Positions 1-8,013 are shown, counted from the first letter of the stretch. The stretch: 25,355 bases of DNA from JAGMDK01 sp023128695 (GCA_030628805.1 DAOVQG010000025.1:1-25355); one strand, 5' to 3'. Translations and numbers: made by a program. Notes: generated by a model not told the origin, from the letters alone.

Positions 1-81
1 GGGCGAAACGCCCGCCCCACCCTGAACCCTGAACCCTCCATCCCTCATTCGCGGGCGAGACGCCCACGCTACCCTCGGCGT

Positions 82-318
82 TTGGCGGCTTCGAACAACG
101 GTGAGAAGCCGATCAACCTGTTCCAGCTCGGATGCCTGTTCGTGATCCGGACCTCGTACTGGTCCTGCCGCATCGGCAACGAGCCGCAGGACTTCCACCT
201 GTCGCCGCACGAAGTCGAGAGCAAGGCGATTGCCTCGTTCGGCTCGAAGGAACTGGTCGACCCGCACAAGGGCCGCAAGGTCTTTCAGCAGATCGAGAAG
301 AAGGCCCGCCACCAGTAG
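82..318 (+). pseudogene. Truncated DUF3150-like protein, N-terminal fragment
   Basis: An open frame from a TTG gives 78 residues with the text INLFQLGCLFVIRTSYWSCR and a later GRKVFQQIEKKARHQ. From memory this resembles the N-terminus of DUF3150-type proteins found in phage and plasmid-related gene sets, which are several times longer. Here the frame stops with TAG at 316-318, one base before a palindromic repeat, so the rest of the gene has been lost. No clear ribosome binding site is visible before the TTG, and bases 1-81 hold only low-complexity intergenic text (CCCTGAACCCTGAACCCT and two imperfect copies of GGGCGARACGCCC). I infer a decayed mobile-element gene. The family name is a recollection, not a search result; that the frame is real and cut short is more secure. 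Confidence 0.5.
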
Positions 319-390
319 GATGCGTCTTGACGCATCATCCTCTTGGTGCGTCAAGACGCACCCTGCCTTCTTGGTGCGTCAAGACGCACC
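319..390. repeat. Three tandem 18-bp palindromes
   Basis: Three near-perfect palindromes sit at 319-336 (GATGCGTCTTGACGCATC), 345-362 and 373-390 (both GGTGCGTCAAGACGCACC). The last two belong to 28-bp direct repeats including the trailing CCTRCCTTCTT. They lie exactly between the end of one truncated gene and the first recombinase-like codon of the next. They could be a REP-like array, operator-like sites, or the scar of a duplication at a recombination point. Confidence 0.85.
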
Positions 391-398
391 CTACCTTC

Positions 399-1334
399 TT
401 CCGCCAGATCAAGCTCATGCTTGCCAACCCCGTCTACCGCGGCGCGCTGTGCTACAACAAGTGCAGCCAGGGCAAGATCCACGGCATCGCCGCCGACGGC
501 CGGGCCCGTGCCAAGCGTAGCCCGCGCTGCCAGCCGAACGGCCGCGACCGCTGGATCGTGGTCGAAGGCGTGCACGAGCCGCTGGTGAGCCAGGAGGTCT
601 TCGAGAAAGCGCAGGCCGAGATGGCTCGTCGGCGCGACGCGAAGGGCCAGGCCCGCCCGACGCATCGGTATCTTCTGTCGGGCCTGCTCAAGTGCACGCA
701 CTGCGGGCTGAATTACTGGGGTGCGGTGTTGAAGCTGTACGCCAAGGGAGTGCGGCGGCCGTACTACGTGGACGCCGAGTATCGCCGGTTTGGGCCGAAG
801 GTCTGCAAGTCCACCAGCATCCAGGCCGAAGCGCTGGACCAATGGGTACTGGGCAAGGTCCGCCAGGTCATACTGAACGACGCCGAGGGCACGCAGGCAG
901 CCGTGGACGCGTTCATCGAGCAGATCATGGTCCGACAGAAGCCCGGCGAGGAGCGGTCGTCCATCGACAAGGAGCTGGCGTCCCTCAACCGGCGCATCCA
1001 GGCCACGGTGGCCATGCTGGCCGACCCCGATCTTTCGGACATGAACGAGCTCAAGCAGGGGCTGGTGGACCTCAAGCGGCAGCGGGAGATTCTGGAAGCC
1101 CGGAAAGAGCAGGCAACGGCGGGGAAGGGCGAACCGGTCAACGAGGCGGCATTGCGGAAATGCAGCGATTCCGTAAGTCTCGCGGGAGGGCGAGATGCGG
1201 CAGGGGTTTGCGGCGAATTGCGGCTGGTGCAGGTTCGTGTGGGGGTGTCGGAGCTGTTGGAGTGGCAGGGGGCGGGGCACGCCGGGGTGGCGCGTTCGGG
1301 ATCAGGCCAGAGGGTCGAGCTACGCCGGAGGTAG
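399..1334 (+). pseudogene. Large serine recombinase, N-terminally truncated
   Basis: The frame contains the central and C-terminal parts of a large serine recombinase: the recombinase domain (IKLMLANPVYRGAL, then RWIVVEGVHEPLVSQEVFEKAQ), a zinc-ribbon start (LLSGLLKCTHCGLNYWG, with a single later cysteine in GPKVCKS) and a coiled-coil stretch (SSIDKELASLNRRIQATVAM). Such proteins are usually 450-550 residues and begin with a resolvase domain carrying the nucleophilic serine. That domain is absent: the upstream frame from 132 to 398 is an out-of-frame reading of the DUF3150-like piece and the palindromes. The final ~60 residues are low-complexity and look frameshifted or replaced. I infer a dead integrase. 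A tRNA 3' end begins 53 bases after the stop, suggesting an old integration site. Confidence 0.75.
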
Positions 1335-1386
1335 CGTTGTAGCAACGGGTTACGGCTAGTCGCCAGCGGACTGTGCTCGATGGGGT

Positions 1387-1421
1387 GCAGGAAGTCGAGG
1401 GTTCGAGTCCCTTCGGCTCCA
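1387..1421 (+). pseudogene. tRNA-Ala 3' end fragment (possible att site)
   Basis: Bases 1397-1401 (GAGGG), 1402-1408 (TTCGAGT) and 1409-1413 (CCCTT) form a standard T-arm, followed by a seven-base acceptor strand CGGCTCC and discriminator A at 1421; no CCA is encoded. The T at the position equivalent to 70 is what the alanine-specific G3-U70 pair requires, and GCAGG plus AAGTC fit the 3' side of an Ala anticodon stem and variable loop. The 5' half is missing: no GGRGCCG strand is found upstream, and the bases before 1387 do not pair with GCAGG. Read antisense it gives EPKGLEPSTSC, a known spurious-protein signature of tRNA genes. It is probably the tRNA-derived half of an attachment site. Confidence 0.6.
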
Positions 1422-1829
1422 TCGTAAACCACTGAAAAGGCACGACGACAACACGTACGACATTGACTGCAAACCGCGTCCGGGAGTTGGAGGCAACCGT
1501 CGCCGGCTACCTCGATACACACCCGTCGATCGGAATGCCCGCCCAGAGGGCGCCAAAGTCGTTGTTGCCAGGCGAGCCGGGCTCGGCTAAGCTTACCCCA
1601 GTAACGATTTTCTCTGATCGCTCCTCTTCCCGAGGGTCCGCCCGCGGTCATGGGCGTTTTCTCCTGAACTGGACTGGTCACTGAGGCTCGGCTGATGGTC
1701 TGACGCGCACAGGGTCGTTTCTGTTTGCGCTGCATGTCGTCAGGAAGCGAATCGCGGCTGTCGCCGCAAACGGACTCAAAGCAGTGCACGAAGGGAACGA
1801 GACAGTGGCAGCGGGCCAGCAGGAGATTC
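1422..1829. other. Intergenic, no gene seen
   Basis: About 400 bases between the tRNA fragment and the RRM gene. The frames through it lack a ribosome binding site and any recognisable family text, and the long minus-strand frame that spans it is the shadow of the recombinase pseudogene. No convincing promoter was found. Confidence 0.5.
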
Positions 1830-2120
1830 ATGATGGGTCGGAAATTGTATGTCGGCAACCTCGGCTTTGACGTCAGCAGCAGTGACCTTGAGCAGTTGTT
1901 CGCCAGTCACGGGACGGTGGACAGCGCGAACGTGATCACCGATCGCAGCACGGGTCAGAGCAAGGGCTTCGGGTTCGTGGAGATGAGCTCGAACGCAGAG
2001 GCCGAAGCGGCGATTGCCGCGCTCGACGGCAAGGAGTTCGGTGAGCGTACGCTGAAGGTGAATGAGGCGCGGCCGCGACCCGCCGGTGGCGGTGGCGGCG
2101 GACGTCGTGGGCGCTGGTAG
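1830..2120 (+). CDS. RRM-type RNA-binding protein
   Basis: A 96-residue single RNA recognition motif protein. RNP-2 is LYVGNL near the N-terminus and RNP-1 is KGFGFVEM near residue 50; these aromatic-bearing strands stack on single-stranded RNA. The domain fills residues 4-80, followed by a Gly/Arg tail (ARPRPAGGGGGGRRGRW), the layout of the small bacterial RRM proteins of cyanobacteria and planctomycetes, some linked to cold response or mRNA localisation. Start: ATG at 1830 or the next codon, ATG 1833; AGGAG at 1821-1825 lies 4 or 7 bases upstream, which fits 1833 slightly better. The open frame extends further upstream but that text is not RRM. It stands alone between degraded genes and appears intact. 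Confidence 0.93.
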   Translation: MMGRKLYVGNLGFDVSSSDLEQLFASHGTVDSANVITDRSTGQSKGFGFVEMSSNAEAEAAIAALDGKEFGERTLKVNEARPRPAGGGGGGRRGRW

Positions 2121-2188
2121 GCCTGAAGTCGTCGGGACCATGCGGTTCCCGATTCACACCCGCGCTGAGCAGGAAAGGAGAACTCGAC

Positions 2189-2305
2189 ATGCTTACCGTT
2201 ACAGACGCCGCCAGCGCGCGCCTCGCGCAGATGTTGAATGATCATGACCTGCCTGAAGATGTTGCCGTTCGCTATGCCCAGGTGTCGGAACTGCTTGCTG
2301 CTTGA
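2189..2305 (+). pseudogene. HesB/IscA-like N-terminal stump
   Basis: After a good ribosome binding site (AGGAAAGGAG, 2171-2180) an ATG opens a 38-residue frame beginning MLTVTDAASARLAQML. This looks like the first strand and helix of an A-type iron-sulfur carrier (HesB/IscA family, usually about 100-110 residues). The three cysteines that bind the cluster lie in the missing part. The similarity ends near residue 30, just before transposase-derived sequence on the opposite strand, so the gene seems to have been cut by a rearrangement. It could instead be translated as a short peptide, but no function is suggested. Confidence 0.5.
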
Positions 2306-2309
2306 GCAC

Positions 2310-2443
2310 GAGGGCAGTTGGCTGTCGCGCCCCTCGAAGTAGCCGATCAGCAGCATGCGGAAGTAGACCCCCGGCGGAATCGACTCGACCAAGGCCCAGT
2401 AGGTGTGCTTCTTGCCGTTCTTGCGTCGCTCGCTCGGAATGAC
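2310..2443 (-). mobile_element. Mosaic of two transposase remnants
   Basis: On the minus strand one frame reads ERRKNGKKHTYWALVES and then, without a break, IPPGVYFRMLLIGYFEGRDS. The first part resembles the N-terminus of IS4/IS1634-type transposases (RRKNGK.H.YW.LVES); the second resembles the DUF772 region of IS1182/IS5-type transposases (SIPPG.YFRML.IGYFEG). The junction falls near 2375. No terminal inverted repeats, target duplication or catalytic DDE region remain. These are recollected family texts, so the exact IS families are uncertain, but the transposase origin of the second part is quite clear. Confidence 0.6.
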
Positions 2444-2452
2444 AGGTACAGT

Positions 2453-2482
2453 GCTGGTGCGAGAATCCCTTCCCGCACCAGC
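2453..2482. terminator. Hairpin downstream of the 1062-residue secreted protein gene
   Basis: GCTGGTGCG (2453-2461) is the reverse complement of CGCACCAGC (2474-2482), a 9-bp stem with a 12-base loop, about 40 bases past the minus-strand stop at 2523. There is no U-run, so if it acts in termination it is not a classical intrinsic terminator. Confidence 0.35.
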
Positions 2483-2522
2483 GTGCTGATTGAATTCACC
2501 TATACGCGGCTCGCTAGAGCGG

Positions 2523-5500
2523 CTACGGGCAGGTCGTGTTCATGAGGCCCACGAAGGCATCGATGTCACGCCAAGTCACGTTGCCGTCGGCGTTGACGTC
2601 ATTGTTGGCGAACGGACAACTCGGCGTGCCAGGCAGGAACATCTGCTCCCACTGCCAAATGTTGTTGTTCATCGCCGCCACGAAGTAGTCGATGTCACGC
2701 CAGTTGATCTGACCGTCGCAGTTGGCGTCGCCGCGGCAGGTCTCACACTCGTCGGGGATGCCGTTGCTGTTGGTGTCAGCGCTGGTGCCGGCGGCCAGAT
2801 CGCACTCATCGAGTAAGCCGTTGGTGTTACAATCCTCACACCAAGGGCTACCGTCGCAGTCGATCAGGTCCTGGGGATCCGGGATGCCATTGGTATTGCA
2901 ATCCTCACACCAGCTACAGTCGGTGTAGTCGCCCTGAAACACGCCGCCGTGAGCAGCGCAACCTTCATCCGTCAGGATCTCGCACGAATCGTCCGGCAGG
3001 CAACAAGCCCCAAAGGTGCCCAGCATTCCCTCGATCCTCATCGACACCGTGCCAGTCCAGCCGGCCACGTCAAATACCGGGGTCCAGTTGGAGTAGCCGA
3101 AGTAGGGCTCGCCGTCACAGCAGTCGTTTTTGTCAAGACCGTCGCGAATCCACATGTCGCAAGTATTATCGCCACCACACGTGTTAATCCCATCGGCGGC
3201 GGTAACGATATAGCTGTAATCAGGCATGACTGGCTGGATGCAAACGGCCCAACGACCCGCCGGCAGGACTACGTTGATATGGGCGGTGATCCGATTCCCG
3301 AAATAACCGAACATACAGTCTGTAAAAATGTCGTAGGTTAAATCAGTGGAGAACTCAGAGGCGGTCGGGTACTCGTCGAGCGTGCTACAATCCGCCGCCA
3401 TGGCGTAGAATTGAACACAGACCATCAGGGGCCAGTCACCGTATACCTGAAGGTAGTCGGCCGTTACCGCGGTAATGAGGGCATCTTCCGTTAGCATGAA
3501 GTCATCCGCCGCCTGCACGTCGATCGCTAATCCGAAGACGTCCTCGCCGCCGCAAATGTTGTCGACGGCGGCGTTGTACTGGCACTCGTCGACGATACAC
3601 AGGCTGTCATACAAAACGTAGAGACCGGGGCAAACGAAGGAAATGCATTCCTCACCTTCATACCAGTCACCGCCTTGGATGAGGCAGTCATCCTCGGTGA
3701 GATCTACGCACGAGCCGTCCGTGAAGCAGCAGGCGCCGGGCGGCTGCGGACAATTGAATGTGGCGCAGTCGGTCCCTTGACCCTGCCAATCACCACCTTG
3801 GGTATCGCAGTCGTTCTCCACGAGATCAACGCAGGAGCCATCCGGGAAGCAGCAAGCCCCGATGATCCCGCACGGCGGATCGAGATCGACGCAGTAAGTG
3901 TCGGCCGCGAACCGCAGTGGCGGTTGACAGTTGTGGGCCTCAATGTCGTCCTCACAGATGCCGGTGTAGTCATCACAGCAGGCCCCGCTGTCCGGCGTGC
4001 AACTGATACTCAGCACGCCCGCGCCGACGTAGTCCGCGTAGCCGCCGACTTCGATCAGGTACTCTTGTCCCTGCACGACCGGGACCACGCAGAGCGACTG
4101 CAAGCCGCAGTAGTTGTCGTTGCAGCACAACTCGGTCCCCAACGGGTCACAGGAGCACCCGTCATAGACTGCCAGCATGGTGTCGAAGCCGCTGCCGCAC
4201 AGGCTGGTGGTCGCGGTGCCCGTGCAGGTGGCCGTGTAGCAGTACCAGATGTTCGGGCTGACCATGCACGTGCCGTTGCCGTCGAAGGTGGCCTCCACGG
4301 TATTGAACCGCAGGTTCGTGACGTCGCCGATCGGCAACGCATTAACACAGTCATCGTTGAGAAGCATCGACTCGTAGGTCGAGATCGTATCGATAACTAC
4401 TTTGTCCACCCAGCTATTGGGCGGAATCTTGATATTGACAAACTCGCGATTCGGGTTGGGGTGCAACACCCAGTATTCAACGCGCGCGGGACACAAATCG
4501 ATTGTTTCCAAATGGACGCCGTAATACGGGTCCTCCCACGGCGGCGCGACGACTTCATCCACCCATGGCGTCCCGTTACCGCCGTAGGTGATGTGGACAC
4601 AGATGTACTTGTTCCAGTAATCGTCGATCCAGTTGACCAGGAAAAACTCCATGAGCCCTTCATTGCCTGTCGTATAAGCTCGGCCGTCAGACGGATCGGA
4701 CGGGTCCGGCTGCCAATACACATTGGAATCGGCGTGGGTGTGCGTATACGCCGTGCCCAGATCGTGCACACCATCACCCACGACATCCAGGTACTCTGGC
4801 GGGATGTCCATGGGATAGGGAGTGAAGTCATACGAAAAATCCCACTCGGCCAGAACCGTCAGCGGATCGCCCCGCCAGGAGGGGGGATATAAATCTTCAA
4901 CAGATGGGCCGGGGACACATTGGAAAGCGCCGATGGTCGGCCAGGTCGGAACGTTGCTGATGAGGAAGTGCGGATCACCATTGGCGTCCGCCGGCACCTC
5001 GATCGTGTAGGTGGCGTCGCAGGCGCTTGCCTTGCAACGCACGGCACCGAGCAGGGCGATCCGGCCGCCGTCACCGTCCTGGCTGCCGCCACTGTACAGG
5101 TTCCAGTTGCCGTGAGTACTGCCTTCATTCTTGATGCCATAGGCAGTGACGGCCACTAAACACTGGTCCATCTGTCGGAAGTAGGAGTAATTGTCGAGCT
5201 CGGTGGATACTCCGTCCCAGCGCTTCGAGCCCAGCGGGAACGCCATGTTGTCTACCTTGTACCAGATTGGGTCGAGGCACTCGGCGAGTTCGCCGGTGGC
5301 ACAGTCGATGAATCTTAGTCGGGCTGTGTCTAGTCTCGCGCCGGTGCTCTCGCCGAAGAACTGGCCCCAGATATAAACCCAGGTTCCGCAGGGGTCGACC
5401 ACGAGCGGATTGTCACAATCCTGCGAGTCGTAGCCGTCCGTCATGTACTGTGGGAAGTTCTCGACGACATAGTCGCCGCTGTAGACGTCCTGATTGTTGC

Positions 5501-5711
5501 TGTAGTCCGGTGGCCCCGGGGGAAAATCGTCCGAGACGATCGCCGTCGAGGGATTGTCGATCAGGTAGGGGCTGCCGTCCGGGTAGTACCCGTTGGTCAG
5601 TCCCAGCGAATTATCGGTCGGCGCCGGCGTGAACCAGATGCGGTACTCCGCGCTTGCCAGGCCGACGAGGGACAGCAGAACTACAATCGTGATGGAATGT
5701 GCATTTTTCAT
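2523..5711 (-). CDS. Large exported Cys-rich protein with dockerin-like C-terminus
   Basis: 1062 residues. The start is ATG at 5711, preceded by AAAGGAG with 9 bases spacing; the frame is open further upstream but residues there do not look like protein. A Sec signal peptide is clear (MKNAHSITIVVLLSLVGLASA). The N-terminal half (to ~430) is an unrecognised beta-rich region. Residues ~440-570 (NDDCVNALPIGDV to VLSISC) resemble the pre-peptidase-like Cys domains common in planctomycete surface proteins. Then come repeats of the type GACCFPDGSCVDL..DC...GGDW, another beta region, a further ACC repeat, and thrombospondin-3-like Asp/Asn-rich loops (DCNTNGIPD). The last 70 residues hold two EF-hand-like loops (GDANCDGQINWRDIDYFV and NDVNADGNVTWRDIDAFV), a dockerin-like pair. 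I infer a calcium-binding, disulfide-rich extracellular or surface protein; no enzyme domain is seen. Confidence 0.85.
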   Translation of the reverse strand: MKNAHSITIVVLLSLVGLASAEYRIWFTPAPTDNSLGLTNGYYPDGSPYLIDNPSTAIVSDDFPPGPPDYSNNQDVYSGDYVVENFPQYMTDGYDSQDCDNPLVVDPCGTWVYIWGQFFGESTGARLDTARLRFIDCATGELAECLDPIWYKVDNMAFPLGSKRWDGVSTELDNYSYFRQMDQCLVAVTAYGIKNEGSTHGNWNLYSGGSQDGDGGRIALLGAVRCKASACDATYTIEVPADANGDPHFLISNVPTWPTIGAFQCVPGPSVEDLYPPSWRGDPLTVLAEWDFSYDFTPYPMDIPPEYLDVVGDGVHDLGTAYTHTHADSNVYWQPDPSDPSDGRAYTTGNEGLMEFFLVNWIDDYWNKYICVHITYGGNGTPWVDEVVAPPWEDPYYGVHLETIDLCPARVEYWVLHPNPNREFVNIKIPPNSWVDKVVIDTISTYESMLLNDDCVNALPIGDVTNLRFNTVEATFDGNGTCMVSPNIWYCYTATCTGTATTSLCGSGFDTMLAVYDGCSCDPLGTELCCNDNYCGLQSLCVVPVVQGQEYLIEVGGYADYVGAGVLSISCTPDSGACCDDYTGICEDDIEAHNCQPPLRFAADTYCVDLDPPCGIIGACCFPDGSCVDLVENDCDTQGGDWQGQGTDCATFNCPQPPGACCFTDGSCVDLTEDDCLIQGGDWYEGEECISFVCPGLYVLYDSLCIVDECQYNAAVDNICGGEDVFGLAIDVQAADDFMLTEDALITAVTADYLQVYGDWPLMVCVQFYAMAADCSTLDEYPTASEFSTDLTYDIFTDCMFGYFGNRITAHINVVLPAGRWAVCIQPVMPDYSYIVTAADGINTCGGDNTCDMWIRDGLDKNDCCDGEPYFGYSNWTPVFDVAGWTGTVSMRIEGMLGTFGACCLPDDSCEILTDEGCAAHGGVFQGDYTDCSWCEDCNTNGIPDPQDLIDCDGSPWCEDCNTNGLLDECDLAAGTSADTNSNGIPDECETCRGDANCDGQINWRDIDYFVAAMNNNIWQWEQMFLPGTPSCPFANNDVNADGNVTWRDIDAFVGLMNTTCP

Positions 5712-5881
5712 GGCTCGATCTCCTTTTTGAACAGGCCACTTTTCCGGGCCGCCACACCATGTGCCGCCACGAACCGTCGGGCCTCCGCCAATCACAGAAA
5801 CGTAAAAGGCGCGGACAGGTGACGTTTTTTTTGAATTTTTCGGGACATGGGAGGATAACAGTCCACCCCGGGAGAGGCGGA

Positions 5882-5908
5882 CTTGAGCAGTGTTTCTCAG
5901 CGATCTCG
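5882..5908. repeat. Partial copy of the dispersed repeat at the window end
   Basis: On the minus strand CGAGATCGCTGAGAAACACT and the following bases match 25309-25335 on the plus strand at 25 of 27 positions. The copy supplies the final residues and the stop codon of the minus-strand gene ending at 5897. Confidence 0.8.
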
Positions 5909-7777
5909 ATGCACGCGGCTCGCTACCGCGGCCACGGGCAGGTCGTGTTCATGAGGCCCGCGAACGGATCGAGGAATCGCGTGCACCTCAATGTTCGCCG
6001 GGGAACTTACCAGCCGACCCAAGTGGAACAGCAGGTTATTGTTGGCGTCCCGCCCGAGAGCCCGCACCATTCGGCCGCGGGCATATACGCGGCAGGACCG
6101 GCCCGCGGTCTCGTGGATGCGAAAAATAGGATCGCAGCGCATGCTCGGGCCGGGGTCGAAGTCGAAACGCAGCACGTCGCCGGCCAAGGCGAGCTCGTAG
6201 CAACCTTCCGACTCGTTATAGCCGTCGCGGTCAAAGTCGCCGGGCACGTTGGTCACCAGCCGCCCGGCGGTGGGTGCCAAGCAGACCGGATTCTGATAAT
6301 CAGCCGCGCAGCGCTCGCCTTCCAGGGCGGTGTCGCCGTCGGGCGGCCAGAGGCGGAGCAAATGTGCCGTTTCCACCACGTCAGCCGCCGTTATGTCGCC
6401 GACAAGAACCGCCCAACGCCTCCCGGTCTGGCCGAAAAGTTCCCGCTGCCGCCCCAGCCCACTCGTTCGGGGCCAGGTCCACAGCAGGTCGGCTTGCCGC
6501 GCGCGCCGACGCGCCGCCAGAACAAAGCTGACCGGCTCCCCCCGGGCATCGGCTGCCGGCGGGTGCACGCGCTGGAAGTTTTGGCGGCCGTTGAGAGAAA
6601 CAACATAACCCACGCGAGGGGTGCCCCAACCTGTGCCGGCAGCGGTCGAGGTCACGCGTACGTGCACCCGGCCGCAGGGATAGATCACGTATTGCCACGT
6701 GTGCCCGGGCTCTGAGTCGTCTCCAGGTGTATCCGCGGGCTGCGTGGCAGGGGTGTCCACGAAACGCCGGCGTCCCTCCAGCACCACCCGGAACGACGAG
6801 GCCTCGACGACGCGCTGGCTCGTCGCGACTCGGGAGCCCCAGGAAGTGAACAAGTCCGGATCATCGCAGACCACCGGCACGCCCGGCCGCACCGACCAAT
6901 CCGCCGGCAACGGCACCGGCCAGGGCCCCAGGCCGCCGATCTCGGCCAGGTTCTCGCCGCCCGGGTCCTTCCAGGCGACGATGAGCCCGTCGGCGAAGGC
7001 GAGCTCGAAGCGGGTGCTTACGCCGACGTGAATACGCTCCCCCCGCGTGAACACGTACAACTCGTCCGGGCCGGCCTTTTCGCCGAGCAGGTAGCGTGCA
7101 TTGTCGGCCAGGATCAGGTCGTCGAGGTGTAGAGCAACGGGTGCACGGGCAAACGGCGTCCGCCACGTCAGCGTGCGCACGTCTGACAGGTCGATGGTAT
7201 CGCCAATGGTCGCGAGGTCGAAGCGGAAGAGGGTCCACCCGGAGCTGACAGCCAGCGTGCGTGTCCAGCGGATCGGCGTCCGCTCGCCACTTAGCACGCT
7301 GAATTCGACGACGGCGCCGTCGGGTGGCCCATGAATGCTTATCAGCAGCAGGCTGTACTCACGCCAATCGCGGGGCAGCGCCGGCTCGTCGGAAGGCCGC
7401 CCCTCCAGCACCAAGCGGTCAGCGCTGCCTGATAAGAGGGCCTCGAGGCTGCTAGAACCGGTTTCGGCACGGCGGCACATTAGGCTGAGTGAGGGCTGCG
7501 GCCGATCACCCTCCGAGCCGTCGGCCCCCACCGTGCGGAACATGGCCGCCTGCTCGGGTGCTTCAAAGTCGGCGAGGCTGACGAAGCGGCCCGACGCGAG
7601 GTCGGGGTAGGCTGCCTGCATCCGCCGATGCAGTGCTGAAATGGAAACCTCGTCACTTTTGTTGAGCGGCTCGGAACCAGAGCGAAATGAATCGCAGCCG
7701 AAGGCGTGCGCAATCAAGGCGGAACAGAGCAAAGAGCCGGCCAGTATCGACAAGAGGCGGACGACGGAAGAACCCAC
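5897..7777 (-). CDS. Exported protein of unknown function, C-terminus altered
   Basis: 626 residues from a GTG at 7777; the frame is open to 7981 but the extra text is not protein-like. The N-terminus VVRLLSILAGSLLCSALIAHAFGC gives a signal peptide with a possible lipobox (AFGC), so it is probably an exported lipoprotein. The middle (about residues 100-220) looks like a carbohydrate-binding-type beta sandwich (FSVLSGERTPIRWTRTLAVS, then LHLDDLILADN), followed by a long beta-rich region (GRVHVRVTSTAAGTGWGTPR) and an Asp-rich loop (GDFDRDGYNESEG). I do not recognise a family. The last ~25 residues (RSVRGPHEHDLPVAAVA..) are an out-of-frame reading of a dockerin 3' tail and end inside a dispersed repeat, so the true C-terminus has been replaced. 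The GTG start has only a weak upstream AGG. Confidence 0.7.
   Translation of the reverse strand: MGSSVVRLLSILAGSLLCSALIAHAFGCDSFRSGSEPLNKSDEVSISALHRRMQAAYPDLASGRFVSLADFEAPEQAAMFRTVGADGSEGDRPQPSLSLMCRRAETGSSSLEALLSGSADRLVLEGRPSDEPALPRDWREYSLLLISIHGPPDGAVVEFSVLSGERTPIRWTRTLAVSSGWTLFRFDLATIGDTIDLSDVRTLTWRTPFARAPVALHLDDLILADNARYLLGEKAGPDELYVFTRGERIHVGVSTRFELAFADGLIVAWKDPGGENLAEIGGLGPWPVPLPADWSVRPGVPVVCDDPDLFTSWGSRVATSQRVVEASSFRVVLEGRRRFVDTPATQPADTPGDDSEPGHTWQYVIYPCGRVHVRVTSTAAGTGWGTPRVGYVVSLNGRQNFQRVHPPAADARGEPVSFVLAARRRARQADLLWTWPRTSGLGRQRELFGQTGRRWAVLVGDITAADVVETAHLLRLWPPDGDTALEGERCAADYQNPVCLAPTAGRLVTNVPGDFDRDGYNESEGCYELALAGDVLRFDFDPGPSMRCDPIFRIHETAGRSCRVYARGRMVRALGRDANNNLLFHLGRLVSSPANIEVHAIPRSVRGPHEHDLPVAAVASRVHRDR
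5913..5974. repeat. Second copy of a dockerin-gene 3' end
   Basis: This segment aligns with 2504-2565, the 3' end and flank of the minus-strand dockerin-bearing gene, with about 54 of 62 identical bases and no gaps by eye. In its proper minus-strand frame it reads DPFAGLMNTTCPWPR then stop, matching IDAFVGLMNTTCP then stop in the other copy. Here that frame is not the one used by the resident gene. Confidence 0.8.
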
Positions 7778-7943
7778 CTGACCCTGCGCGAAAACGTGCC
7801 GCGAACTCCTAGCTCGAAGCACTAGTCCCTGAACAAGCGTGATTTGTTCGCTTGATTTCAGAGAAGCACTCGAAAGGCCCCGGTTTTTGCGTACAAGAGA
7901 GCGTATCAAAACATTGACCTTCACACGCAAGGAGGCATTTCGA
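7778..7943. other. Intergenic upstream of exported-protein gene
   Basis: This segment separates the minus-strand exported protein gene from the plus-strand IS1380-like stump. It holds a small hairpin (CAAGCG 7834-7839 with CGCTTG 7849-7854). The 12-mer CGAAGCACTAGT at 7815-7826 recurs at 25210-25221. No convincing promoter was identified. Confidence 0.4.
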
Positions 7944-8010
7944 GTGAGCGCCAGTAGAACCCGAAAGCTCGTCAATCGCAAGCGTGGAATTCAGTATTGG
8001 CTCCGCGAGG
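7944..8010 (+). mobile_element. Possible IS1380-family transposase N-terminal stump
   Basis: AAGGAGG at 7929-7935 is followed, 8 bases later, by GTG opening the frame VSASRTRKLVNRKRGIQYWL. A basic Arg/Lys-rich opening of this kind (xSRxxxRKLxxRKRRIxxRL) resembles the start of IS1380-family transposases. After about 22 codons the frame runs into the 90-bp palindromic repeat at 8014 and is no longer protein-like. A strong ribosome binding site before a stump suggests a once-functional gene. The family call is from memory and weak. Confidence 0.35.
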
Positions 8011-8013
8011 GGT

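Noticed and set aside
351..1280. 309-residue minus-strand open frame opposite the recombinase
   Set aside because: High GC leaves long open shadow frames; its text is His/Leu/Arg-rich without family motifs, while the plus strand shows clear recombinase text.
1380..1386. tRNA-Pro(GGG) anticodon loop (ATGGGGT)
   Set aside because: The flanking bases do not form an anticodon stem and the acceptor strand has C where tRNA-Pro has G72; alanine features fit the 3' part better.
1138..1556. Minus-strand frames with EPKGLEPSTSC and RRDSNPRLPAP
   Set aside because: These are well-known false proteins made by reading a tRNA 3' end antisense; they support the tRNA fragment, not a gene.
3675..4892. 405-residue plus-strand open frame inside the large exported protein gene
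   Set aside because: Shadow frame: Val/Arg/Ala-rich with no ribosome binding site, opposite a gene with a signal peptide and repeat domains.
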